Positions 18,861 through 29,397 of a stretch of 64,000 nt of DNA are shown piece after piece (position 1 is the first letter of the stretch; each line of letters starts with the position of its first letter). The DNA is taken from contig JBGCEZ010000014.1 in NCBI GenBank assembly GCA_045106735.1, positions 1 to 64,000 on the forward strand. Direction: 5' to 3'. The stretch is from JBGCEZ01 sp045106735. GTDB lineage: Bacteria > Planctomycetota > Phycisphaerae > Phycisphaerales > SM1A02. The notes beneath the pieces were generated by a model. That model saw nothing but the letters and a program-made list of their open reading frames with translations. It was not told where the DNA came from and did no database searches. The position numbers and the translations under genes are program-made.

Positions 18861-19733
18861 GTGGATCACGCCGAGTCCCGTGTTCTCTCGCATCACCTGC
18901 TTGAATCGGCCTCCGCCCTCGTGCGGATGACCGATGCGGCGGCCCTGTTGGTCGACGTTTCGGCCCTCCCGCCGCTCCACGCTCTGCCCAACGACACGAT
19001 TCTCGTGCGGCGGGCCGGCTCGGACGAGGAACTCGTCGAACGGCTGCAAGGTTCGGCGACGGCGGTCATTTCGGTGCCCAACGCCGATTTGGACCGCATG
19101 GGCCAGATTCGCCTGGCCGCGATCATCGCCCTCAGCGAGCGGATTCTGAGCCTCGACGATACCGCGGTCTTCCTGGTCGGGCCGCTGGGCCAGGCGGCGG
19201 ACTCGCTCTCGGTCCTCCGGCTCAACAGCGACCTGGAGCTCTTCGACGCGTCGGATCAGCCCGGCATCGGGGAGCACATCAAGCGAGCCGTTTTCCATCG
19301 GGTGCTGACGCTCGCGCTGGAAATCGGCCAGTTCGGGCGCGAGGGCAAGAGCGTGGGGGCGATGTTCATCGTCGGCAGCCACCGAAAGGTGCTGGAACAC
19401 GCGGACCAATTGATCCTGAACCCGTTCAAAGGCTACGCCGAATCGGAGCGATCCATCCTGGACGACCGAATGGCCGAGACGCTGCGGGAGTACAGCAGCC
19501 TGGACGGGGCATTCATCATCCGCGGAACCGGGATCGTCGAGACGGCCGGCACGCACCTCAAGGCCGGCGTGGCCGCCGGGCTGCCCGCCGGGCTCGGCGC
19601 GCGGCACGCGGCGGCGGCCGGCATCACCGCGGTGACCCGGTCGATCGCGGTGACGGTGAGTGAGTCAGGCGGCGTGGTGCGCGTGTGGCGGGCCGGCCGC
19701 ATGGTCGCCAGCTTCGAGCCGGGCACGACCTGA
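18861..19733 (+). CDS. DacZ-like diadenylate cyclase (DisA_N domain)
   Basis: The protein has about 290 residues. An N-terminal alpha/beta domain (TDAAALLVDVSALPPL, DTILVRRAGSDEELVERL, DRMGQIRLAAIIALSERIL) resembles the pyruvate-kinase-C-like domain of archaeal DacZ. The DisA_N domain follows: REGKSVGAMFIVGSH, the catalytic SLDGAFIIRGTG (DGA about residues 215-217) and GLGARHAAAAGITAVTRSIAVTVSESGG. The product would be cyclic di-AMP from two ATP. The usual RHR motif reads RHA here. The GTG start leaves room for the divergent cyclophilin gene; a TTG at 18753 would add a hydrophobic segment but overlaps that gene. Confidence 0.87.
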   Translation: MDHAESRVLSHHLLESASALVRMTDAAALLVDVSALPPLHALPNDTILVRRAGSDEELVERLQGSATAVISVPNADLDRMGQIRLAAIIALSERILSLDDTAVFLVGPLGQAADSLSVLRLNSDLELFDASDQPGIGEHIKRAVFHRVLTLALEIGQFGREGKSVGAMFIVGSHRKVLEHADQLILNPFKGYAESERSILDDRMAETLREYSSLDGAFIIRGTGIVETAGTHLKAGVAAGLPAGLGARHAAAAGITAVTRSIAVTVSESGGVVRVWRAGRMVASFEPGTT

Positions 19734-19751
19734 ATCGGGCGGCAGCCAGGA

Positions 19752-22040
<2,289 letters not shown>

Positions 22041-22215
22041 GCAGGTCCCCGGAAGCGCACGAGCGCTTGTGGGTGATATCGACCAGGGACCTCAGGGGAT
22101 TGAGCCGGATCCGCCATGGTGCTCGACGAAGCGGCGCGCGTGGATGCCCGCATCCCGCTCGACGGTCCGGAGAATCGGACCACCGGGGCCCGGCCTGGGT
22201 CCGTACCATGCCAGC

Positions 22216-23799
22216 ATGTCCGAGAACGCCCCCACCGTCGCCGCCCCAGCCGCGTCCGTCCCGCCCGCCGAGCGCGGGCCGATCGTGCGCACCCGCCTGA
22301 TGGTCGGTATGGAAATCCATGTCGAACTGTCGACACGAACCAAAATGTTCACGCGGACGCCAAATCCCGCCCACCCGGATTTCCACGATGCGCCCCCCAA
22401 CACGCTGATCGACCCGGTCGTTGCCGCCCTTCCCGGTGCGTTGCCGGTGATGAACCGTGCGGCGGTCGAGATGTCGATGATGGTGGGACTGGCCCTGGGG
22501 TGCACGATCCCGCCGAGCTGCAAGTGGGACCGAAAGAACTACTTCTATCCGGACCTTCCCAAGGGCTACCAGATCAGCCAGTTCGACATGCCGCTGTGCA
22601 TTGACGGTGCGGTCGACGTCGAAGTTGAGCCGGGCCGCACCAAGCGGATCGGCATCATCCGCGCCCACCTCGAAGAAGACACCGGCAAGCTCAGCCACGA
22701 ACTGCCGGGCGGCGGCACGTACGCGGGATCGCTCGTTGATCTCAATCGGGCCGGCACCCCGTTGCTGGAAATCGTGACGCAGCCGGACTTCGACTCGGCC
22801 GAGGAAACGGTCGCCTTCGCCCGGGAACTTCGGGCGATTTGCCGGGCCCTCGGCGTCACGCCGGGCATCATGCAACGTGGGCACATGCGCTTCGAGCCGA
22901 ACATCAACGTCGTCATCGAGACGAAGGACGGCCACGAATACCGCACGCCGATCGTCGAGATCAAAAACCTCAACTCGTTCCGGGCCGTCAAGGGCGCAAT
23001 CGAACACGAGTACGAACGGCAGATTGCGGCCTTCACCGCCGATGGTCTGGTCATGGGTCCGGGAGCCAAGAGCACCCGTGGCTGGGACGACGCGAAGCTG
23101 GTCACGGTGCTCCAGCGCCAGAAGGAAGACGCCCACGACTACCGCTACTTCCCCGAGCCGGATCTGGTGCGGGTGGACGTGTCGCCGGAGTGGGTCGAGT
23201 CGGTGCGGGCGCAGCTTCCCGAACTTCCGCGGGCCCGTCGGGCACGCTACGCCGCGGCGTACGAACTGCCGGAACTCGATGCTGCCGCCCTCGTGGAGGA
23301 ACATGAGACGGCCGACTGGTTCGACGCCTGCGTCGAAGCGCTCCGGGAACTGGCCGGCGGACGGCTGACCGAAGCATCGGCCGGCAAGGCGTGCGCGAAG
23401 ATCATCCTCAACGCGGCCACCAAGCGAGCCCGTGAGGCCGGCGTGGCCACCCACGAAGTCGGCATCTCGCCGCGGCAGGTGGCCGAGCTTGTCGACCTTC
23501 GCGAGCGGGACGTGATCGGCTCGAGTGCCGGTTCGGAACTCTTCAATCTTCTGTGCGAGACCGATGACGCGGCCGAGGCCGTGGCCAACGCGAATGGCTT
23601 GGTACAGGTACGCGACGCTGCGGCGATGGACGAGTGGATCGCGGCAGCCATCGAGCAGCAGCCTCAGGCGGCCGAAGACTTCGCCGGCGGCAAGGATGCC
23701 GCGGCCGGACGGCTGGTTGGCGCGGTGATGAAGCTCAGCGGCGGAACGGCCGACGCCAAGGCGGTGCGCGAAGGCTTGGTGGCGAAGCTGCGGGGCTGA
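22216..23799 (+). CDS. gatB: aspartyl/glutamyl-tRNA(Asn/Gln) amidotransferase subunit B
   Basis: The 527-residue protein has the GatB/GatE cradle domain (GMEIHVELSTRTKMF, NRAAVEMSMMVGLALGC, RKNYFYPDLPKGYQISQFDMPL, HLEEDTGKLSHE, LVDLNRAGTPLLEIVTQPDF, RFEPNINV) and the C-terminal YqeY-like domain (RERDVIGSSAGSELFNLL). GatB carries the kinase/amidation active site that converts Glu-tRNA(Gln) and Asp-tRNA(Asn). GatA and GatC are not in the window. The start MSENAPTV gives a slightly long Ala/Pro-rich N-terminus. The gene is divergent from the histidine kinase. Confidence 0.97.
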   Translation: MSENAPTVAAPAASVPPAERGPIVRTRLMVGMEIHVELSTRTKMFTRTPNPAHPDFHDAPPNTLIDPVVAALPGALPVMNRAAVEMSMMVGLALGCTIPPSCKWDRKNYFYPDLPKGYQISQFDMPLCIDGAVDVEVEPGRTKRIGIIRAHLEEDTGKLSHELPGGGTYAGSLVDLNRAGTPLLEIVTQPDFDSAEETVAFARELRAICRALGVTPGIMQRGHMRFEPNINVVIETKDGHEYRTPIVEIKNLNSFRAVKGAIEHEYERQIAAFTADGLVMGPGAKSTRGWDDAKLVTVLQRQKEDAHDYRYFPEPDLVRVDVSPEWVESVRAQLPELPRARRARYAAAYELPELDAAALVEEHETADWFDACVEALRELAGGRLTEASAGKACAKIILNAATKRAREAGVATHEVGISPRQVAELVDLRERDVIGSSAGSELFNLLCETDDAAEAVANANGLVQVRDAAAMDEWIAAAIEQQPQAAEDFAGGKDAAAGRLVGAVMKLSGGTADAKAVREGLVAKLRG

Positions 23800-23952
23800 G
23801 TGGGGCGGCCGGTCGATCCCACGGAGCGAAACTCGCGGGACGCAACGCGCGGGGCGAAACGCACCGAGTGAGCGATGTGCGGCCGCGCGAAAGCGGTCAC
23901 CGAGCGCTGGACGTCTCGTGTCCCAACGTGCGGTTCATCCTGCCGATCGTCT

Positions 23953-24813
23953 TCAGTCTTCGAGCGTGTCCGGCGCCGCGTCGTTCGAACCCGTGACGCT
24001 CGATTCCGTGACGCTCGATTCCGGCGAGGAAGCTGATCCCGCCGCCGGCGTCGCCTCTGATCCTCCATCCAGGATCGCATCCAAATCGCGCAGGCGCGGA
24101 TCGAACACTGGCCGGCCGGTGCGGCCCGTCGGCTCGACCTCGAGAAAGTCCGTGTGACCGTCGAGGAAGAGCAGGTTCGCGTGCCCGGGACGGCCGTACC
24201 AATCGGCGTCGCGGAACGTCCCGCGCCGAATCTCCGCCCACAGCGGCTCGCCCAGGATCACCAAGCGATCCGACGCGGTCCGGACTTCGGCGAGTCGGAG
24301 TCCGCGGGCGAAGGCTTCGTCGTCCATCGAGCCGGTCTCATCCAGCCGCGATGCATCGAGCAAGCGGTCGTTCGCCCGGTAGCTGGTGCCGAAGGCTTCG
24401 AAGCACGTTCGGTCGCCGGTGCCAGCGCCGGCCGCCTCGCCACGAATCCCGCGATCGGCGGGGGCGCGGAACAGCTCGGTCTTGATCGACTCGGCCTGAA
24501 AGTAGCGCGTCAGCGGTCGATCAGAGTCCAGGAACGCGTTTCCGGTGACGGCGGAAAAGCGCACGCCGCCCCATCGCCAACCGGGCTGCGTCGGTACGTA
24601 CGGAAACTGCTCGTCGTTGGTGGTCAGCCACGCATCCCAGGCGCGGTGCAGGTGCTGGAGATTTGATCGCGACTCCGCGCTCCACGCATCCATACGGGCC
24701 CGCTGCATGGACGGAACGAGCACGGCCAAGAGCACGCCGAGGGCGGCGCAGGCCAGGAGCAGTTCCACCAGGTTCAGTCCTCGCCGCGCACGATGCTCGC
24801 GTCCTCCCGGCAC
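23953..24813 (-). CDS. prepilin-type pseudopilin
   Basis: The leader RARRG precedes LNLVELLLACAALGVLLAVLVPSM, with Glu at +5, so it is a prepilin peptidase substrate with Leu instead of Phe at +1. A GTG at 24813 gives an 11-residue leader and is favoured; the frame stays open to a GTG at 24957, whose Trp/Arg/Pro-rich product looks non-coding. The soluble part includes WYGRPGHANLLFLDGHTDFLEVE, the H-x-DG-like motif of planctomycete pilins. The C-terminal 30 residues are Ser/Ala/Glu-rich low complexity with a repeated ESSVT. It converges on gatB; 150 bp between them hold nothing clear. Confidence 0.82.
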   Translation of the reverse strand: MPGGREHRARRGLNLVELLLACAALGVLLAVLVPSMQRARMDAWSAESRSNLQHLHRAWDAWLTTNDEQFPYVPTQPGWRWGGVRFSAVTGNAFLDSDRPLTRYFQAESIKTELFRAPADRGIRGEAAGAGTGDRTCFEAFGTSYRANDRLLDASRLDETGSMDDEAFARGLRLAEVRTASDRLVILGEPLWAEIRRGTFRDADWYGRPGHANLLFLDGHTDFLEVEPTGRTGRPVFDPRLRDLDAILDGGSEATPAAGSASSPESSVTESSVTGSNDAAPDTLED

Positions 24814-25115
24814 GGGCCGGGAGCGAGCGCCGGGGCAGCAGGCTGGACGTGGCACGCAGCGGATGGCGAAATCCTTGGAGGGGTACGGGCGGACGAGGGC
24901 CGCTCCAGTGTATGGAATCCACCATCGCCACCGATACCGGACCTCCCAGGCCCACACGCGGCCCCGCGGTCATGGCCCATCCCGGATCGGGCCGATGACC
25001 ACCGGCTGCCAGCGGGATTTCAGGGCACGCGCGGCCGGCCGTGCCCTCCCCCTGGCGGATTCGAGGACTCTCGGGCTGAATCATTCGCCGGCGGTTGCCG
25101 TCTGGGAATTGCCCA

Positions 25116-25730
25116 TCAGCCGTCCGGATCCGGGCGACGGGCGGACTTGGGCCGAAAGGCCGCCAGCACGTCGGGATCGGAGTCGATCCAGGGCCCGCCG
25201 ATCAGCTCGACGCAATACGGAATCGCCGGAAAGACCGCTTCCAGGCACTCACCGATCGCCTTGGGCTGCCCCGGCAGGTTCACGATCAGCGACTGGCCGC
25301 GAATGCCGGCCGTCTGCCGCGAAAGAATGGCCGTCGGCACGACCTGCAGGCTGACCGCCCGCATGCACTCGCCAAAGCCCGGCATCATGCGATCGCACAC
25401 GTCGGCGGTGGCCTCCGGGGTCACATCGCGCGGCGCCGGCCCGGTGCCTCCGGTGGTAATGATCAAACAGCAGCCGGCATCGTCGGCGAGCGAGCGAAGC
25501 ACACCGGCGATCTCGGCCCGCTCGTCCGGCACGACGCGGGGAACCGGCTCCCACGGCGTACGCATGACGCGCTTCAGCCAGTCGCTGATCGCCGGCCCGC
25601 CACGATCCTCGTACTCCCCGCGACTCGCCCGGTCGGACACGGTGACGACACCCACGCGCGCGGCGGGTTCGCTGTCCGCCGCAGCCCCCATCCGGTTGGG
25701 TGCGCCGCGTTCATTCCCTGTCGTGCTCAT
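25116..25730 (-). CDS. MogA/MoaB family molybdopterin adenylyltransferase
   Basis: The 204-residue protein has the MPT-binding fold signature: VGVVTVSDRASRGEYEDRGGPAI, VPDERAEIAGVLRSLADD, CLIITTGGTGPAPRDVTPEAT (the GGTG loop) and GIRGQSLIVNLPGQPKAIGECLEAV (the NLPG loop). The enzyme adenylates molybdopterin before molybdenum insertion. The N-terminal 23 residues are not part of the fold. The start MSTTGNERG is the nearest ATG giving a normal length. No other molybdenum cofactor genes are close. The divergent symporter gene starts 179 bp away. Confidence 0.93.
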   Translation of the reverse strand: MSTTGNERGAPNRMGAAADSEPAARVGVVTVSDRASRGEYEDRGGPAISDWLKRVMRTPWEPVPRVVPDERAEIAGVLRSLADDAGCCLIITTGGTGPAPRDVTPEATADVCDRMMPGFGECMRAVSLQVVPTAILSRQTAGIRGQSLIVNLPGQPKAIGECLEAVFPAIPYCVELIGGPWIDSDPDVLAAFRPKSARRPDPDG

Positions 25731-25909
25731 CGCCGTCTGCTCCGTGTTGCCGCCAGGATGATCGCGCGGCCCGCGATCGATGCGCCGGTCACGTTCGTTC
25801 GATCGCTGATTCGCGAGCCGATTCGCTCGATCGCCATCGTCGGCCGACGCCCGGCCCATCGTACGCCCCCCTTCGTGGAGTGTTCGGCCGCCTGCTACCG
25901 TGGACGCCG

Positions 25910-27940
25910 ATGCACACCATCGACTGGACCATTGTCGTCTTGCTTCTGACCGTCCTGGCCGCCGCCGCCGTGCGGACGCGCCGAACCGCCCGGAGCGTCA
26001 CCGGGTTCCTCGCCGCGGAACGGTGCGGGGGCCGCTACCTGATCACCGTCGCCAACAACGCGGCGATGGTCGGCGTGATTTCGCTCGTCTGGTTCTTTGA
26101 GCAGAACCACGACGTCGGATTCACCACGTACTGGTGGCAACTGATGGAAGGGCCCGCGCTGGTCCTCATGGCCCTCAGCGGCTGGGTGTACTACCGCTAT
26201 CGCCAAACGCGGGCCCTCACGCTCGCCGAGTTCTTTGAGATGCGCTACGGAAGGCGTTTTCGCGTCTTTGCCGGACTTGTGGCGTTCAGTGCGGGCATCG
26301 TGAATTTCGGCATCTTCCCATCCGTCGGCTCGCGCTTCTTCATGGCGATGTGGGGACTGCCAGAAACCTGGTCGTTGGCCGGGTTCGCGATCGGCACATA
26401 CCCGACGCTGATGATCGGCTTGCTCGCCATCAGCCTGGCCTTGGTGCTGCTCGGCGGGCAAGTCGCGGTGATGGTGACCGACTTCATCCAGGGGTCAATC
26501 GGGGCGATCACATTCGTCGTGGTCATCGCGTGGTTGATGCTGACCATCGGATGGGATCGGATGGAGTGGATGCTCCGGCAACCAGAATCCGTCACCCTGG
26601 TCCACCCGTTTCGGCTGGAAACCGAAGCCCGGTTCGACGTGTGGTACTACGTGATCGGCGTGGTCGTGCTGTTCTACGGCCCCTTGGGTTGGCAGGGCAC
26701 GGCGGGCTACAACACATGCGCGATCGACGCCCACGAAGCCAAAATGGCCAACATCCTCAACGGGTGGCGGCCGCGCGTGCTGCTGCTGGTGGCATTGGTC
26801 GTCCCGTTGTGCGTGCGAACGATCAACGTCCACCCCGACTTCGCACCCGAGCGAACCGAGATCGCCGAACGGTTGGAAGCGAGCGTGCAGGCCGGCGTGA
26901 ACCGGGCCAATGAAATGGGGGCGGCGGCCGACGTCGTCGAGGATCAACTCCGCACCCAACTCCGCGTCCCCTCGGCCTTGCCCACCATGCTGCCGCCGAT
27001 TCTCATGGGCTTCATGAGTGCGGCGATGCTCGGAGCGTTCATCAGTACCCACGATACGTACCTGCATTCGTGGGGCGGCATGTTCGTGCAAGACGTGGTC
27101 CTGCCATTCCGCCGGACCCCGCTCTCGCCCGAGCGGCACGTCCGGCTGCTGCGATTTGGCATCGCCGGCGTGGCCGTGTTCATCTTCTTGTTCAGCCTTT
27201 GGGTGCGGCCGACGCAGTACGTGTCCATGTTCTTGGCCCTGACCGGAGCGATCTTCGTGGGCGGAGCGGGCAGCGCGATCATCGGCGGGCTGTACTGGCG
27301 CCGGGGCAGCCCGGCGGCGGCGTGGACGGCGATGATCGTCGGCATCACGGTGAGTTCGACGGGCGTCGTCCTGAAACAAGTCGCCCCCATCGAAGGCGAG
27401 GCGGAAGGATTCGCCGGCTTCCTGCGATCGACCGCCCGGTGGCTCCAGCAAGACCTGACCGGCCAGGAGCTGACCTTCGGCGCGATCGCCCTGTCGATCG
27501 GCGCGTACGTCGCGGTGTCGATTCTCGGACCACGGCACGACCACGACATGGACGCCCTGCTCCACCGCGGCGAGCATGCCCCCGACGGAGCCGACGACGC
27601 TTCAGACCGCGGCCACGCCCCGCCGGTCGCGACCTGGCGGCGGCGACTGGGCATGAACCACGAATTCACCCGCGCCGACGTTTTCAGCACCTTGGTGACG
27701 GTTGCCTACCCGGTGGTCTGGACCGTCATCTTCGTTCTCGGAAGTGCTTACAATCTGAGCCGCGACGTACCGGTCGACGGCTGGATCATGTTCTGGCGGA
27801 TCTGGTTGATCGTCACCTGGCTGGCCGGCGCGGTCGTCAGTATTTGGTTCGTCATCGGCGGCTTTCGGAATCTCGGTGCACTGCGTCGCGGCCTGGCCGA
27901 CGCGGCCGCGGCCGCGGACCGAGCGGACGACCCGTCATGA
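25910..27940 (+). CDS. sodium:solute symporter family transporter
   Basis: About 676 residues with roughly 13-14 hydrophobic segments. SSS-family features include the first helices (DWTIVVLLLTVLAAAAV, SVTGFLAAERCGGRYLITVANNAAMVG), ALTLAEFFEMRYGRRFRVFAG and the later STHDTYLHSWGGMFVQDVVLPF. Such proteins couple sodium entry to uptake of sugars, sialic acid, amino acids or other organic solutes. The charged stretch at about 305-350 (FAPERTEIAERLEASVQAGVN) is an extended loop. It is the first gene of a plus-strand run with the CBM9 lipoprotein and the beta-mannosidase, which suggests a glycan-derived substrate, but specificity cannot be read from sequence. Confidence 0.9.
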   Translation: MHTIDWTIVVLLLTVLAAAAVRTRRTARSVTGFLAAERCGGRYLITVANNAAMVGVISLVWFFEQNHDVGFTTYWWQLMEGPALVLMALSGWVYYRYRQTRALTLAEFFEMRYGRRFRVFAGLVAFSAGIVNFGIFPSVGSRFFMAMWGLPETWSLAGFAIGTYPTLMIGLLAISLALVLLGGQVAVMVTDFIQGSIGAITFVVVIAWLMLTIGWDRMEWMLRQPESVTLVHPFRLETEARFDVWYYVIGVVVLFYGPLGWQGTAGYNTCAIDAHEAKMANILNGWRPRVLLLVALVVPLCVRTINVHPDFAPERTEIAERLEASVQAGVNRANEMGAAADVVEDQLRTQLRVPSALPTMLPPILMGFMSAAMLGAFISTHDTYLHSWGGMFVQDVVLPFRRTPLSPERHVRLLRFGIAGVAVFIFLFSLWVRPTQYVSMFLALTGAIFVGGAGSAIIGGLYWRRGSPAAAWTAMIVGITVSSTGVVLKQVAPIEGEAEGFAGFLRSTARWLQQDLTGQELTFGAIALSIGAYVAVSILGPRHDHDMDALLHRGEHAPDGADDASDRGHAPPVATWRRRLGMNHEFTRADVFSTLVTVAYPVVWTVIFVLGSAYNLSRDVPVDGWIMFWRIWLIVTWLAGAVVSIWFVIGGFRNLGALRRGLADAAAAADRADDPS

Positions 27941-28029
27941 GCGGATTGAAGTTGGGGCCCGAGCGCTGGCCCGCATCGTGGGCCCACACACATGGACCGC
28001 CCACGCGATTCTGAGGAGATTGGCCGACG

Positions 28030-29397
28030 ATGACCACCCCGCCCCCCAGCACGCCCGACGTTCGCGCGGTCCCGGCGTCGGCAACGGCGTCGGCCTCAGC
28101 CTCGGCCTCGGCCCCGGCTCCGGCCATGTGCCGGGCCACACCCGCCGCCTTGGGCCTCACGTGCATTGCGGTTGCCGGTCTCGTCGGCTGTGAGTCCACC
28201 CCGACCCCGGTACCCGATGCGGACCGCGCAGTCGCTCCCGGCGACATCAATGACCCGAACGGCCCGCGGCGCTACGAGATCGCCCGGGCATTCGCCCCGA
28301 TCCAGATCGACGGCATCCTCGACGATGAAGCCTGGTCCGACGCTCCGTGGTCCGAGGCGTACGTGGACATCGAGGGCGACGTCAAGCCGGCGCCCCGGTA
28401 CCGCACGCGGATGAAGATGCTCTGGGACGACGAATACCTGTACGTGGCCGCCGACATGGTCGAGCCGCACGTCTGGGCCAGCTTGACCGAGCACGATTCG
28501 ATCGTCTACCACGACAACGACTTCGAGATCTTCATCGATCCCGACGGCGACACCGAGCGCTACTACGAAGTCGAGGTCAACGCCTACGGCACGATCTTCG
28601 ATCTCTTCCTTGTCAAGCGCTACCTGGACGGCGGCCCCGCCCTGCACGAGTGGGACTACAAGGGCATGCGGCACGCCATCTCCATCGACGGGACGCTCAA
28701 TGACCCCTCGGATGTTGACGCCGGATGGGCGGTCGAGTTCGCCTTGCCCTGGGAACCACTGCGAAGCGGCGGGCGTCCGGTTCCACCGGCCATCGGTGAT
28801 GAATGGCGGATGAACTTCTCGCGGGTGCAGTGGCGTCACGAGATCGTCGACGGCACCTACGTCAAGCTCGATGAGCCGGAGATGAATTGGGTCTGGTCAC
28901 CGCAGGGGGAGATCAACATGCATCTTCCGTCGCGCTGGGGCTACGCCACGTTCGTCGAACGGGCGACGGTTTTGGCCACGCCCGAGCCAGAGCTCACCCT
29001 TGACGTTGCACTACCGGAACCGGTCACCGAAGAAGATCTGGAACGCGAAGAAGAAGCGGTTCGATCACTGCACGAACTCTATGACCGCCTGATTCGCGAG
29101 GCCGATGCCGCTGGATCGCCCGTTGGCGGCCCGGCCGAAGCGAACGGATCCGACGGCGCTGCTGCGTCGAGTGAAGCCGGAACGGCGACGGGCGACGCAC
29201 CGGCCGAAGCTGATCTCCCCGGCCCCGGAGGCGAAACGAACGCGGGCAACGCGCCGACCGAACGGACCGAGCAGGCAGCGCCGACCGAGCAGGCAGCGCC
29301 GGCCGAGCAGTCCGCCCCGGCAGCCCCGGCGGAGGATCCTCCCGCGATCGCTGACCTCCCCGAAACGCCGGCCGCCGAGCCGCCCGCCACCCGCTGA
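28030..29397 (+). CDS. CBM9-like carbohydrate-binding lipoprotein
   Basis: The 455-residue protein carries a lipobox (VAGLVGC, Cys54), so it is likely a lipoprotein; an ATG 32 codons later would give a shorter signal, but GAGGAG favours the first ATG. Residues ~80-310 match the carbohydrate-binding family 9-like domain: PIQIDGILDDEAWSDAPWSEAYVDIEG, LWDDEYLYVAADMVEPHVWA, HDNDFEIFIDPDGD, YYEVEVNAYGTIFDLFL, WAVEFALPWE and WRMNFSRVQW. The C-terminal ~100 residues are an Ala/Glu/Pro-rich tether. It probably captures sugars at the cell surface. Its TGA overlaps the ATG of the beta-mannosidase gene by one base, so the two are translationally coupled. Confidence 0.9.
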   Translation: MTTPPPSTPDVRAVPASATASASASASAPAPAMCRATPAALGLTCIAVAGLVGCESTPTPVPDADRAVAPGDINDPNGPRRYEIARAFAPIQIDGILDDEAWSDAPWSEAYVDIEGDVKPAPRYRTRMKMLWDDEYLYVAADMVEPHVWASLTEHDSIVYHDNDFEIFIDPDGDTERYYEVEVNAYGTIFDLFLVKRYLDGGPALHEWDYKGMRHAISIDGTLNDPSDVDAGWAVEFALPWEPLRSGGRPVPPAIGDEWRMNFSRVQWRHEIVDGTYVKLDEPEMNWVWSPQGEINMHLPSRWGYATFVERATVLATPEPELTLDVALPEPVTEEDLEREEEAVRSLHELYDRLIREADAAGSPVGGPAEANGSDGAAASSEAGTATGDAPAEADLPGPGGETNAGNAPTERTEQAAPTEQAAPAEQSAPAAPAEDPPAIADLPETPAAEPPATR

